In this document: positions 1 through 9,059 of the stretch, piece after piece | Numbering within the stretch: position 1 is the first letter of the stretch | How the letters are laid out: every line of letters begins with the position of its first letter | NCBI GenBank assembly: GCA_963575745.1 | Contig: CAUYUJ010015755.1 | Span: forward strand, 245,956-309,955 | Direction: 5' to 3' | DNA: 64,000 bases | DNA from: Prorocentrum cordatum | Lineage: Eukaryota; Sar; Dinophyceae; Prorocentrales; Prorocentraceae | The notes under the pieces: model-generated | Database searches by the model: none | What the model saw: the letters and a program-made list of their open reading frames with translations, nothing else | Told to the model about the DNA's origin: nothing | Made by a program: the position numbers and the translations under genes

Positions 1-140
1 GCTTAGCTTTAGCTTAGCTTTAGCTCAGCTTTAGCTTAGCTTTAGCTTAGCTTTAGCTTAGCTGTGGCTTAGCTTTAGCTTAGCTTTAGCTTAGCTTTAG
101 CTTAGCTTTAGCTTAGCTTTAGCTTAGCTTTAGCTTAGCG
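1..140. repeat. 11-bp tandem repeat (GCTTAGCTTTA)n
   Basis: About twelve head-to-tail copies of an 11-bp unit, GCTTAGCTTTA, with a few substitutions (GCTCAGCTTTA, GCTTAGCTGTG). The array touches the window edge, so its real length is unknown. It is not the TTTAGGG telomere repeat. A second 11-bp array that shares the heptamer GCTTAGC lies at about 24068-24155. Confidence 0.95.
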
Positions 141-360
141 TTACTGTTACTACTAATGCTGCTTTCCTAGGGGTTCCAACTCCTAGGTAGGGTCGCACTG
201 GGATAATATACATACCGTTCGAACCACGATAATATTCATAATAATGATACGACTTCTTCTCCTGGCGATTCTTATTGTTATTCTGTGTTAGTATTGGCAG
301 TCGACCCTCCCGCTGGCCTGGGGATGCCCACACCGAAGCAAGCGTTTTGCTACCCCCTCC
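141..360. other. unassigned spacer
   Basis: Locally AT-richer DNA between the 11-bp array and the first CCAAGA block. It contains a short direct duplication of CCTAGG near 166-187. No convincing ORF, RNA or element was recognised. Confidence 0.4.
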
Positions 361-1285
361 CCGGGGCCTCGCGGGGTCCAAGGCGGCCCAAGAGGCCTCA
401 CATACGGCTCCTGGAGGCCCCCAAGATGCTCCAAGAGGGCCCCGAGACGGCCAAATATCGCTCCAAGACGCCCAAGATGGCCCCAAGACGGCCCAAGATG
501 CTCCAAAGGAGCCCCAAGAGCGCTCCAAGAGGACCCCCAAGAGGGTCCCAAGGGGCAAGCATCAATGGTTGTCCTTGTTTGTTTGTATGTTCTTCGCGTT
601 CTCGCGTTCTGGGCTTCCGACGCTCCAAGATGGCCCCAGAGGCCTCCAAGACCGCCCCAAGACGGCCCAAGAGGGCCCCAAGACGGCCCAAGAGGGCCTC
701 AAAACGGCCCAAGAGGCGCCCGAGATCGCCTAAGAGGGCCCCTAGAGGGGCCCAAGAGGGGGAACACGAACCGACAATTCGAGCCTTCCGCCCCAAGAGG
801 CTCCCTGGAGGCCCCAAGAGGCTCCAACGAGAGCCCAAGAGGCTCTCTGGAGACCCCCGAGAGGCCCGATAAGAAGCCCCAAGAGGCCCCCCAACGGTCC
901 CCAAGAGACTTCCAACATTGCCTGCAAGGGGCCCCCGGGAGGCCTCCCGCGATATTCAAACGAACTTCCAGGAAGCCTTTAACCCACTACCCAGGCATGG
1001 TGGCGGGATGGGCCGAAGGTCACTAGACGGCCAAGACGCCCAAGACGGCCTCCAGACGGCCGAAGAGGCCCCCAAGATACCCAAGAGGCCTCGAAGAGCT
1101 CTCCCAAAAGAGCTCGAAGAGGCCAACAAACATTGAGATCCCTAAGGTGTTTGATCAATGTTGGCGTTTCCGCCTGTTCCGCTTCCCGACGCTGCAAGAC
1201 GCCCAAAGAGGCCCCGAGGATCGCCCCAACACGGCCCAAAGGCTTCAAAAGCGCACCAAGATGGCTCCAGAACGGCCGAAGAGAC
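361..1285 (+). repeat. CCAAGA-type minisatellite block 1
   Basis: Degenerate tandem DNA built from CCAAGAGGCCCC and CCAAGACGGCCC words, period about 12-18 bp. Every frame stays open over long stretches (Pro/Arg/Lys/Gly-rich in one frame, Gln/Asp/Gly in another, Trp/Gly/Leu on the other strand), so its ORFs are compositional artefacts. Two non-repetitive punctuation segments interrupt it, at about 558-630 and 1131-1195. Both end in a sequence close to GGCTTCCGACGCTCCAAGA. The same punctuation recurs in most other CCAAGA blocks of the window. Confidence 0.85.
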
Positions 1286-1287
1286 GT

Positions 1288-1455
1288 CCTCCTCCTCCTC
1301 CTCCTCCTCCTCCTCCTCCTCCTCCTCCTCACTTCCTCCTCCTCCTCCCCCTCCTCTCTTCCTCTCTCCTCCTCCTCCTCCTCCTCCTCCTCCTCCTCCT
1401 CCTCCTCCTCCTCCTCCTCCTCCTCCTCCTCCTCCTCCTCCTCCTCCCCCTCCTG
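1288..1455. repeat. CTC/CCT triplet microsatellite
   Basis: Nearly pure (CCT)n in two runs (about 1288-1330 and 1369-1455) joined by imperfect CTC-rich DNA. Open in all frames as Ser, Leu or Pro runs; not considered coding. Confidence 0.97.
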
Positions 1456-1790
1456 ACGGCCCGAGAGGGCCACAACCGTGGCCCGGGATCGGGAACGCGA
1501 GCCGAAGACCCGAGACGTTCGCCCAAAGGAGACCCCCAGAGGGCCTCAAAGAGGTCCCCAAGAAGCCCCAAAGAGGCCCACAAAAGCCCCAAAGAGGCCC
1601 AAAAGGGCCCCAAAGAGGCCCAAAAGAAGCCCCAAAATAGCCCCAAGAAGCCCCAAGGAGGCCCCAAAGAGCCCCAAGAGCCCCAAGAAGCCTCAACAGA
1701 GCCTCAAGAAGCCCAAAAAGTGGGTCCCCAAGAAGCCCCAAAGAGGCCCAAACAGAGCCCCAACAGAGGCCCTGAGGGCACTTGAGACAA
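1456..1790 (+). repeat. CCAAGA/AGCCCC minisatellite block 2
   Basis: Tandem CCAAGAAGCCCCAAAGAGGCC-like words, a lysine/glutamate-coding variant of block 1. Short period and mutual similarity of all units identify it as minisatellite DNA. Confidence 0.85.
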
Positions 1791-2160
1791 AAAAGAATTG
1801 CAGCTTTTCCTGTTTCGAAGTTCGCCTGGCAGCTTGGCTACACTTGCAAAAAGAACATATCATGGTTCCTCCTCCTCCTCTTCCTCCTCTTTCGTCTGTT
1901 TCTCCTCCTCCTCTGCGGCCTCCTCCTCCTCCTCTTCCCCCTTTTCCCCAAGGGAACCCCATGCACCTCCCCTTGGCCTCCCTCTCCCTCCGGCACGTCC
2001 AGCCACGGCGAAGAGAAGGGCACCCGAAGTGCCTCTTGGGCCTGTCTTAGACCCCCTTGGGTGGATCGTAGGCAGCCTTGGAAGCCGCTTGGGCCTTCTT
2101 CGTGCTTCCTGGAGTGGAAGTATCGTAAAGTAGATGTCCCCGAGAGTTCGACCATCCAGC
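1791..2160. other. spacer with CTC-rich tract
   Basis: A CTC/TCC-rich stretch at about 1866-1945 sits in otherwise unassigned DNA. No gene recognised; ORFs here are driven by the triplet tract. Confidence 0.5.
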
Positions 2161-2202
2161 CTAGCTAGAACTTGCCGCGCGCGAAGCGCGTGTGATGGTT
2201 CT
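2161..2202. repeat. AGAAC...GCGCGAAGCGCG...GTTCT hairpin, copy 1
   Basis: A fold-back: AGAAC, then GCGCGCGAAGCGCG, then GGTTCT. A closely similar but GC-longer hairpin with the same AGAACC/GGTTCT ends occurs at 43331-43366. Confidence 0.6.
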
Positions 2203-2334
2203 AATCGTTGTTTGTATAGATGTACGTGCTTTTCTAGTGGATACGTGGCATCCCGCAGTTGCAGATCAGACAGATGGGCGGGGCACGTCAGCTGTCCGCG
2301 AGGTGCTGAAGAAGCCCGCCGCAGGCGCCAATTT
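2203..2334. other. unassigned moderate-complexity DNA
   Basis: Non-repetitive sequence just upstream of composite element copy 1. The minus strand is open and of mixed composition, but no family was recognised. Confidence 0.35.
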
Positions 2335-3395
2335 GTCCCAACTATCCTGTGTTGGGTCCTCGTTTTGAAGAGACAGCTAGCTCCCCGCGTCTCCTCTCCC
2401 CCTTCCTCCTTCCTCCTCCCCCTGCGTGCCTCTGAGCCTCTGACCTCCGCATGCCCATTTCGGCACACCCCTCACACGGTTCGTGGCCCCATAGGGAGCT
2501 CCACCAAAGACCCAAGTGGCTGCGTTCGCATGGCACCACCGTAGTCATTTCGGCACACCCTCATACTCTTCGTGGCCCCATGGGGAGCTCCACCGATGGC
2601 CCACGTGGCTGCGTTCGCATGGCATCACCGTGCCCAGTTCGGCACACGCCTCACACTCTTCGTGGCCTCATAGGAAGCTCCACCGAAGGCCCGAATGGCT
2701 GCGTTTGCACGGCGCCACCGCACCCACTTCGGAACACCCCTCACCGTTTCGTGGCCCCATAGGGATCTCCGTCGAAGGCCACATGAGCTGCGTTCGCACG
2801 CGGTCACTGCACCCATTTGGCACACCCCTCACACGTTCCGTGGCCCCATAGGAAGCCCCACCGAAGGGCGTTCGCATGCGGTCACAGCACCCATTTTGGC
2901 ACACCCCGCACACGTTCCGTGGCCCCATAGGAAGCCCCACCGGCGGCCCAAATGCCAGCGTTCGCATGCGGTCACCGCACCCATTTCGGCACACCCCTCA
3001 CACGTTTCCTGACTCCACAGGAAGCCCTACCGAAGGTCCACATGCCAGCGCTTGCATGCGGTCACCACAGCCATTTTGGCACACCCAAGGCCCAAATGCC
3101 AGCTTTCGCATGGCACCACCCCACCCATTTCGGCACACCCCTCGCACGTTTCGTGACCCTATAGGGAGCTCCATCGAAGGCCCCAGTGCCACCGCCTGCA
3201 TGCGTCACACTCTTCGCTGCCCCGTAGTGCTTTCCGCCTAAAGCACCAGTGGCAGCGCCCACATGGCGGCCCCGCCCCACATCGGCACACCCTTCGCATG
3301 TTTCATGGCCCCATGAGGAGATCCCCCGAAGGCGGTACCCGCAAGGACGGTACTCACAACTGCATATAGTTGGGTCCTTCGCCAGGATAGTTTTT
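2335..3395. mobile_element. composite element carrying 88-90 bp satellite, copy 1
   Basis: Order: a conserved left end (AACTATCCTGTG, then TTGGGTCCTCGTTTTGAAGA), a C/T-rich stretch, about ten tandem 90-bp units (2456-3345) with core TTTCGGCACACCCCTCACAC and GTGGCCCCATAGGGAGCTCC, then a conserved right end (GTTGGGTCCTTCGCCAGGAT). The same left end, satellite and right end recur in the same order at 41228-43163, so the satellite travels inside a defined unit. The terminal 10 bases form a weak inverted pair (AACTATCCTG/CAGGATAGTT). No coding capacity is seen; the unit is a multiple of three by chance and stays open. Mobility is inferred from the second copy, which interrupts a palindrome arm. 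Confidence 0.75.
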
Positions 3396-3540
3396 CAAAG
3401 TAGTGTTTGTGGAGCGCGGGTGGATCACGCGGTGGGTCGCGGGCGAGGACGACGACAACAACAACGCAACCACGCAACAGCAATCCGCACCGCGGAGCCC
3501 CACTTCAGCCACGCTCCTAGGGACAATGAATGATCGTTCG
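3396..3540. other. unassigned spacer
   Basis: Short non-repetitive stretch between the composite element and a GA microsatellite; nothing recognised. Confidence 0.3.
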
Positions 3541-3562
3541 GCCCCTCACCCTGATATATACA

Positions 3563-3574
3563 CACGCAGAGAGA

Positions 3575-3606
<32 letters not shown>

Positions 3607-3609
3607 TGT

Positions 3610-3640
<31 letters not shown>

Positions 3641-3893
3641 CAGAGAGATGTAGAGAGAGAGAGAGAGAGAGAGACAAAGAGTGAGAGAGAGAGGGGTGGT
3701 GGAGCCGAGGGAGGGGTCCTCAGTGGTACACCGGGGGTGGAGGGACCCGCAGATGCGGAGAGGCTGGGGACGGCAGAAGGGGCGAGAGAGAGGGAGAGAC
3801 AGATAGAGAGAGAGAGAGAGAAAGATACAGATAGAGAGAGAGAGAGAGACAGATAGAAAGAGAGAGGGAGAGACAGAGGGAGAGAGAGAGTGT
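3563..3893. repeat. (GA)n microsatellite, two tracts
   Basis: GA-rich tracts at about 3563-3690 and 3785-3893 with ACAGA and TGTAGA interruptions, separated by about 95 bp of mixed sequence. Confidence 0.95.
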
Positions 3894-4051
3894 GGCATGT
3901 TTGCCGCGGAGCCCCGTCGTCGGTCCGCCGCACCTTCCGCTGCCTGCCCCGGCGCCGGCCCGCGCCCGCCGCCTCGCTCCCACCGCAGGTGGAGTGCTCC
4001 GGCTCGGACGGCGGGCGCTAGTGGCCGGGCGTGGCCTGCCAGCCCGACCCT

Positions 4052-4437
4052 GGACGAACGAACAGCACACACCCATACCCATACGGTAGGTTCGTGTCGT
4101 GTCGACCAGCGGCGACCCCGCCGCCGGAGTTCAACTTTGAACGCCGACGGCGACCCAGAATCGATCGATGTTCAACGATGTGGCGTTTCGGAAACGGCCG
4201 ATCGTTCAAGGTTGAACAATTCCCGCCGTGTCAAAAACCAACGCCGGGGTCGACACGACACGAACCTGCCGTAGGGAGGTCGTAGGGAGAAGGACTGGCT
4301 ATGGGTATGGGTATGGGTGCGGGTGGTCGGGCCCCTGGGAAGGCTCCCGTTCGAGCGGGGACCCCCATCCGACGGCACGCACCCACAGCTCATTCCGTCC
4401 CCCCATATGGGTATGGGTGCGTGTTGATCGTTCGTCA
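4052..4437. mobile_element. fold-back TIR element, 386 bp
   Basis: The left end GGACGAACGAACAGCACACA followed by CCCATACCCATACGG is mirrored by the right end (reverse complement TGACGAACGATCAACACGCA, then CCCATACCCATATGG). Both sides are flanked by ACCCT (4047-4051 and 4438-4442), a perfect 5-bp target-site duplication. A second, inner inverted repeat (about 4082-4108 against 4248-4275, core GGTTCGTGTCGTGTCGACC) suggests a nested or double hairpin structure. No ORF of interest; a nonautonomous element. Confidence 0.75.
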
Positions 4438-4506
4438 ACCCTCACCCCGTCTCAGCGGAGCCGGTCCGAACCAGCCGAGTAGTGAGTTGAGCCCAGCCTA
4501 AGAGAC

Positions 4507-4720
4507 GGGGGTCAATGCAGGCGGGGGTCAGCCAGGGCACGGGGTCCTGCAGGATCCTGCAGGGCCAGGGTCGCATTGACCCGGGCTTGGGTGCAGGATC
4601 CTGCAGGATCTTGCAGGGTCCTTCGCATTGACCCGGGTTTGGGTGCAGACTCTTGCAGGATCTTGCAGGATTCTGCAAGGCCTGACTAACCCGGGTCTGG
4701 ATTGACCCGGGTCAGAAGAT
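4507..4720. repeat. about 52-bp tandem repeat
   Basis: Roughly three imperfect units containing GCATTGACCCGGG (4573, 4625, partial near 4700) joined by CCTGCAGGATCTTGCAGG. The unit is itself rich in small palindromes (CCTGCAGG, ACCCGGGT). Confidence 0.8.
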
Positions 4721-5182
4721 CCCCGAAGTTACCCAGCCGCACCTGGGCGACGTAGAAACATCGATTCCCATTGCGCGGACCTTGGCGGTTACGCTTTCCG
4801 CGTGAGGTCGCGCAGATGCGCCCTCTCTTCTCTTTGTGGTGTGCCAGGCTGGCGGGTCGCGTAAGTCTCTGCGCAGAGTCGCTATGCCATCGCGCGTAAG
4901 ACCTATTTCATTTCTTCGCTCGCATGATTTTCCCTAGTTAAGCAGTGACGAGGCGTCCCTGCCGGCATATAGGCCTACCAAAGAATGTTCTACGAACCTT
5001 TTGAGGCTTGCCCGATTTGTTTTTAGAACATATTTGGCTGAGACCGCTGTGCTCAATACATCGGCTCCATGCTCTAATAAAGTTCGGAACCGTGTAGCGC
5101 ACTGCGGGGCGCCAAGCTTGAAACGAGCACGCTTGAAGCTTAAGACTTAACTAATCTAGAGCTGCTTCGGAGTTGCGCTGCT
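4721..5182. repeat. spacer with dispersed repeat J, copy 1
   Basis: At about 4937-5060 lies a degenerate copy of a dispersed repeat whose better copies are at 21917-22020 and 27333-27500. Shared landmarks are AAGCAGTG, CCTATAGGCC-like sequence and CAAAGAATGTTCTA. The remaining sequence was not recognised. Confidence 0.6.
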
Positions 5183-5906
5183 TCGCTGCTAGAGCTTGAG
5201 CTTAGGATTCCGCGTGCGAGTTGAGCGTGGCTCTTGGAGGTACAGGGAGGGTTGAAGCGCACATGTCGGCGACGACCACCAAAACCTAGTTCGTATAACA
5301 CTGCATGTTGCTTTTGCGTGGAAGTTTTTCCGCAGTGCAGTTTGTGTTCGATGCTGGTGCTTGAACTTCGTATTCCGCGTGCGAGCCGAGAGTGGTTGAG
5401 GAGGTCTGGGGATGGTTGAAGCGCACATGTCGGCGACGACCACCAACCAACAGTTGTTTGTTGCGGTGCATTTATTTATGCATTGCTGTTGTTTCTGCTT
5501 TGCTGGGATTGTTTGCAGTGTAGTGTCGCTGCTAGAGCTTGAGCGTAGAATTCCGCGTGCGAGCAGGGCATGGTTTGCGGAGGTTCAGGGAGTGTTGAAG
5601 CGCACATGTCGGCGACGATGATCAAACAACAGTTGTGTTGCATTGCACTTTCTATTTGCCTTTCAGCTTTTTTTGCACCTCAGTTTTTTTGCGCTGTAGT
5701 GGCGCTGCTAGAGCTCGAGCTGGTAGAGCTTAAACCTAGCCTTCGAGTCGAGCGTCGCTCTGGGAGGTTCAGGGCGAGTTGAAGCGCACAGGTCGGCGAC
5801 AACTGCCAACACACACAATTGTTGTTTGCATTTCTTAGTATGTTGCATTGCATGCTTTATGCAGTTCACTAGTTGTTGGCACTGCAGTTTTGGAGATCCA
5901 GGGCAG
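5183..5906. repeat. about 175-bp satellite, 4-5 units
   Basis: Units begin near 5186, 5353, 5527 and 5701 (periods 167-174 bp), with a decayed fifth near 5880. Each contains GCTGCTAGAGCTTGAGC, a GGAGGTnCAGGG motif, TTGAAGCGCACATGTCGGCG and ACGACCACCAA. The variable spacers are T-rich. Related motifs recur in an interrupted array at 11043-11770. Confidence 0.85.
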
Positions 5907-5989
5907 TCACGTACTCTGGTGGCCGACCTCATGGGGCTACTACACTTGGGTGGGGCTGGACTTGGCGGGTACCGGCAGCATGCCGTGGA

Positions 5990-6200
5990 CCTGGCCCGCG
6001 AGTCAGAATTGGTCAGCTGTCCGAGTTGCGCGGCGAGACCGCCGAGGCTTCAGAGCGCGGCCACACTCGGGACCGCCTCATGCAGGCTCTTCGGCGACTC
6101 TCCCCGTGCAAGCCCACGGCCGTTCCTGCAGTGATGAACGCGCGCGGCGAGATCGTGACGGACCCGGACGAGATGACAGCGCATCGTGCACTATAGGGTG
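5990..6200 (+). pseudogene. LINE fragment: linker after the endonuclease domain
   Basis: The frame ending at 6196 reads through AVMNARGEIVTDPDEM, preceded by HTRDRLMQALRRLSP. In LINE ORF2 proteins the stretch between endonuclease and reverse transcriptase typically carries a segment of this kind, of the general form 'D/N-x-G-x-x-x-T-D-P-x-E-M' shortly before a conserved H-W/H-F. A stop follows at once; beyond it a shifted frame reads WKYV, which may be the displaced continuation. No YADD-type reverse transcriptase core is visible downstream, so the catalytic domain appears lost. Family assignment rests on remembered family patterns, not an alignment. Confidence 0.55.
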
Positions 6201-6414
6201 GAAATATGTTATTCGCCAGTAGCTGGACGTCTTGCCACGCCTCTGGCCCGCTGGGCCAGGGAATTGCCGCGGTGCTCTCCTCCGGCCTTGCCTCGTTCCC
6301 CATGCTGGTGCAGATCTTCGAAGGGTTCTCCCGGATTTCTCTGAGCGTACCCGACGGCAGTAGCAGTGTTGTTGCACCCTTGCGGTCTGTCGGTGGCGGC
6401 AGCATCGCCTGCGA

Positions 6415-6630
6415 CGAGTTTCCCCACCGTGGGCAGGGATCCGTGCGGCAGGGTTCGCCAAGTACTTGGACTTCGTTCTCGGCCCAGACCGTGGGCAGCG
6501 CGCGCTTGACAAGCCCGTGGTGCGAGTCTCCACGCGCGCTCGAGACCTGGGGCGCAGCGGGAGGCGGCGTTTCCTTCACCACGCTCGCCTGCACGGTGTA
6601 CGCAGTGCCCGTGGTTCTGCACGAACGAGA
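6415..6630 (+). pseudogene. LINE fragment: post-reverse-transcriptase block
   Basis: One frame (codons from 6433) reads FAKYLDFVLGPDRGQ followed by an R-rich stretch. Near 6540 the reading shifts by one base into another frame that reads ETWGAAGGGVSF and FTTLACTVYAVPVV. Together they match the order KYLG-x-x-x-GP...R-x-R...WG-x-x-x-G...TVYA-x-PVL that follows the polymerase core in dinoflagellate-type LINE proteins. The block stops where an inverted-repeat element begins (about 6628). At least one frameshift and the missing polymerase show it is dead. Confidence 0.65.
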
Positions 6631-6821
6631 TGGGCACGGAAAGAATGGGTACGATGCCCAACAGTGGATCTTGTTCGTTTTGAACAGGACTCGCTGTCCA
6701 CGCCGCCGCGGCCTGTGTCCATTTGAGACAGAAGGCCGCCTGCCCAACAGCGGCCGCTGTTGGCTTGGGACATCGTTTGTTCTTGGGCATTGTACCCCAT
6801 TCTTTCCGTGCCCATTTCGGG
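6628..6821. mobile_element. inverted-repeat element inside the LINE relic
   Basis: Arms of about 33 bp, ATGGGCACGGAAAGAATGGG (left, 6630-6662) and its near-perfect complement (right, 6787-6819), enclose about 125 bp. The interior holds a second palindrome (AACAGCGGCCGCTGTT, about 6750-6765). No clear target-site duplication was found. Its position directly after the TVYAVPVV motif suggests insertion into the retrotransposon. Confidence 0.65.
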
Positions 6822-6839
6822 CGTCCAGAGTGGTCACTC

Positions 6840-7075
6840 TCCTGCTGTAAGCAGACGCGCTCCTCGACGCGCGGGAGCCATCCGAGGAGGCTGCCCTGCG
6901 CTCCCGCTTTCTTCGGGCCCCGGCGCCCGGCCCATCCCAAAGAAGCCTTCACAGCTTTGCAGCGCGCGGGGCCCCCGCGGTCGACCTCCGATTGCTGCAC
7001 GGCTCTCTCCTTGGCGACCCGCCGCAGGTCAGGAGCGAAAGAAGGACGTACATGTACTACATCCAAGGGCTCCCT
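6840..7075 (+). pseudogene. possible continuation of the LINE relic
   Basis: Frames here read EAALRSRFLRAPAPGP and AFTALQRAGPPRST. In related proteins a leucine-rich segment with 'APGPG' and 'L-x-x-F-G-x-P' lies between the TVYA motif and the zinc-knuckle tail. The match is weak and spread over two frames. Confidence 0.3.
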
Positions 7076-7080
7076 CGAGG

Positions 7081-7230
7081 GCGCGAAGTTATTCGCGCTT
7101 CGCGCTTCGCGGTCCTCGTTCCTTCTCCCCCTCCTCCTCGTCCTCCTCTTCTCTCCCTTTGGGAGGGCGGCGCGAGAGCGCGAAGTTATTCGCGCTTCGC
7201 GCTTCGCGGAGCGCGAAGCGCGAAGCTGGG
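7081..7230. repeat. GCGCTTCGCGCTTCGCG direct/palindromic repeat
   Basis: GCGCGAAGTTATTCGCGCTT followed by CGCGCTTCGCG occurs twice, near 7080 and 7168, separated by a CT-rich segment. The second copy continues into GAGCGCGAAGCGCGAAGC, making a perfect fold-back. Confidence 0.75.
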
Positions 7231-7690
7231 AGCCCTTGTGTACCTGAATCCACGCTGGTTTCGAGAGCACGCACTGCACAAATGTTCGTATCACGCGGCC
7301 GGTCTCGCGAATCGAGGGGCCGTGTTCACGTACATGGCTGGGCGCGTACATCCCTTGTGGGCTCCCTAGCAGGGCGGCGCACTGCGAGGCCGCCGCCGAG
7401 GGGGCTCAGCAGCTCGGGGGAGGGCGTAGCAGCTGGGACAGTCGACATCTGCCACGGAGCACCCTGGTCGGTTAGCAGCGTTGCTCGCTTGGTTCCGACG
7501 GGCACTGGTATTTCAGCTGGACGAATCCGCAGCGCATAACGAGAGGCCCGGGGCACGACCAGATGATTTCGACAAGCAGATGCACCCAGACGGGCCACGC
7601 CCCCACCGGCACAGTACAGCAGTTGCAGTTCGTCGCTGTTTTCAGCGGGCGGCGGCGGCGGCGCTGCCACTGAGCAGCTGCGCACGATTG
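7231..7690. other. unassigned DNA within the LINE region
   Basis: No clear family match. It lies between two parts of the broken LINE and may be decayed element sequence or a later insertion. Confidence 0.3.
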
Positions 7691-8205
7691 GAAGTCCGGG
7701 CCCGGCATAAGCTGGACAGGTGGGCTGTCGCGGAATGCCCGAGCATCCGCGCACAGCGTTGCCAGCGCCTTTCGTCCTGCCCCTGGCGCTGGCGGCTGCA
7801 GGGCTGCATGGCGCACCCAGTGGGAAGCCTGGATGACCTTCCATCGATTCCCAGCGGAGGACGCGTCCCCAGTCGGCGCGTCTTGTGCAGCCATTCGGCG
7901 TCAGATGCCATCGAGCATTGCGCCGCATGTCCAGCAGTATGGCGCTTCGCTGCTGCTCGGGCTGCGCCGCCCTGGCACACGACCAGAATGCTGGTCATGT
8001 TTTCTGCTGTTGGATATGTAATCGCACGCGATGTGCGCCGCCCCATGGCCCGGAAAGCATTTCGGACAGTTGCTGCGCGCAGTGTCCAGAGTGCACAACC
8101 TTGTTCGGCACAATCGGGTGGGCGCGGGGGAGTCAGCTTATGAGGCGCTGCGGAAGTCCGTCCGTGAGCTCGCCCAGGGCCACGCGGTTGCTCGACGAGC
8201 ACTGT
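7691..8205 (+). pseudogene. LINE C-terminal tail with zinc-knuckle-like motif, frameshifted
   Basis: One frame reads VLCSHSASDAIEHCAACPAV (about 7878-7938), a C-x-H...D-x-I-E-H-C-x-x-C-P-x-V pattern typical of the C-terminal zinc-knuckle-like region of dinoflagellate LINE proteins. Just upstream a second frame reads WMTFHRF, which resembles the W-x-T-x-x-R-F that normally precedes it. After about 8060 a third frame reads LLRAVSRVHNLVRHNR and AYEALRKSVRELAQGH, matching the usual terminal 'Y-x-x-x-N-x-x-R-H...A-x-x-A-L-x-x-x-x-R-E' segment. Order is right and three frames are needed, so this is a pseudogene of the same element as the upstream pieces. Confidence 0.6.
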
Positions 8206-8500
8206 GGTTTTGGTGCTGTTGCTCCTGGGGGGCCGTCTTGGCGTGAGCCACGGGCCCCTTCCCGCCGCCGCCGCTGTCGTTATCACGCGCGCCGCGCGCG
8301 CATGCGCCCTTTCTAGACATTCACTACGTTTTCGGCCCCCGTTGTGTCTCCTTTTGGTTATTATTCTTCTTCTTCTTCCTCCTCTTTTTCTTCTTTTCTT
8401 CTCATGACCCACGTCGAACTCCGATCGCCGCGCCCACTTCCAGATCGAGGTCTACACGTTGTGCTAGGTCGATGTGCTCTTCCTCCAGTTCCGATCTCGC
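8206..8500. repeat. spacer with CTT-rich microsatellite
   Basis: An impure (CTT)n tract lies at about 8360-8402. Flanks are unassigned. Confidence 0.6.
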
Positions 8501-8519
8501 TCGCCGCGGCCGCTGGCAC

Positions 8520-8850
8520 CAGCGCTCGCGCGTGAGACTACACCGGCGCCAACGCCAGCGCCGCCGGCACCGACGCCAGCACCGACGCTAGCAGCACCAA
8601 CGCTGACGCTTACGCCAGCATCAACTCCGCCGCCGACTCCAACACTGGCGCCAGCCCCAACGCCAATGCCGGCGCCTATGACGGCGCCGACGCCAGTAGC
8701 AACGCCGGCATCTACGCGCGCGACGGCGCCGGCACGCACGCCACCGCTTGCACCAACGCCGACGACAGCACCGACGCCAGCATTAACGCTTGCGCCTAAA
8801 CCGGCACCAGGCGCCACTGCCTTATACTAGCACCGACGCCAGCACAGGCA
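8520..8850. repeat. GCGCCAGCACCGAC low-complexity array, block 1
   Basis: Irregular repeats of GACGCCAGCACC-like words, open in the plus strand as Pro/Thr/Ala. A mucin-like coding exon cannot be excluded, but the minus strand is equally open (Gly/Val/Ala) and no start, domain or splice context is evident. Confidence 0.6.
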
Positions 8851-8884
8851 CCGGCGATTTTTCCGGCACCAGCCGGTGTTGATG

Positions 8885-9049
8885 CTTGGTTTCGTCGCCA
8901 AGCCGCGGATAGGCCAGCGCACCGAAAATAGCCTCTGCAGTAGGGTCCATGATACATGTTTGATCAAGTTGTTAATCATCCTGGTGGTTCGGTGTTGCTA
9001 TTTGGCTTCGCCGCGAAACCGCGGATAGGGCGGCGCTCCGAAAATTGCA
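8885..9049. repeat. about 42-bp direct repeat pair
   Basis: GGTTTCGTCGCCAAGCCGCG...CGAAAAT (8889-8931) recurs as GGCTTCGCCGCGAAACCGCG...CGAAAAT (about 9004-9047), 116 bp apart. The pair separates two of the GCCAGCACC blocks. Confidence 0.75.
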
Positions 9050-9059
9050 ATTTCAGCAG

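Noticed and set aside
1-140. Telomere at the window start
   Set aside because: Unit GCTTAGCTTTA is 11 bp and not a known telomere repeat; a similar array is internal at 24068.
2134-2335. Possible retrotransposon fragment on the minus strand near the first composite element
   Set aside because: Mixed composition but no motif that could be matched with confidence to any retrotransposon domain.
3068-3095. CCATTTTGGCACACCCAAG resembling a dinoflagellate spliced-leader relic
   Set aside because: It is a variant of the 90-bp satellite core (CATTTCGGCACACCCCTC) that arose by substitution; the full leader sequence is absent.
6209-7351. 380-codon open frame on the minus strand
   Set aside because: It runs antisense across the LINE relic, the inverted-repeat element and GCGCTTCGCG palindromes; no recognisable domain, explained by high GC with few stop codons.
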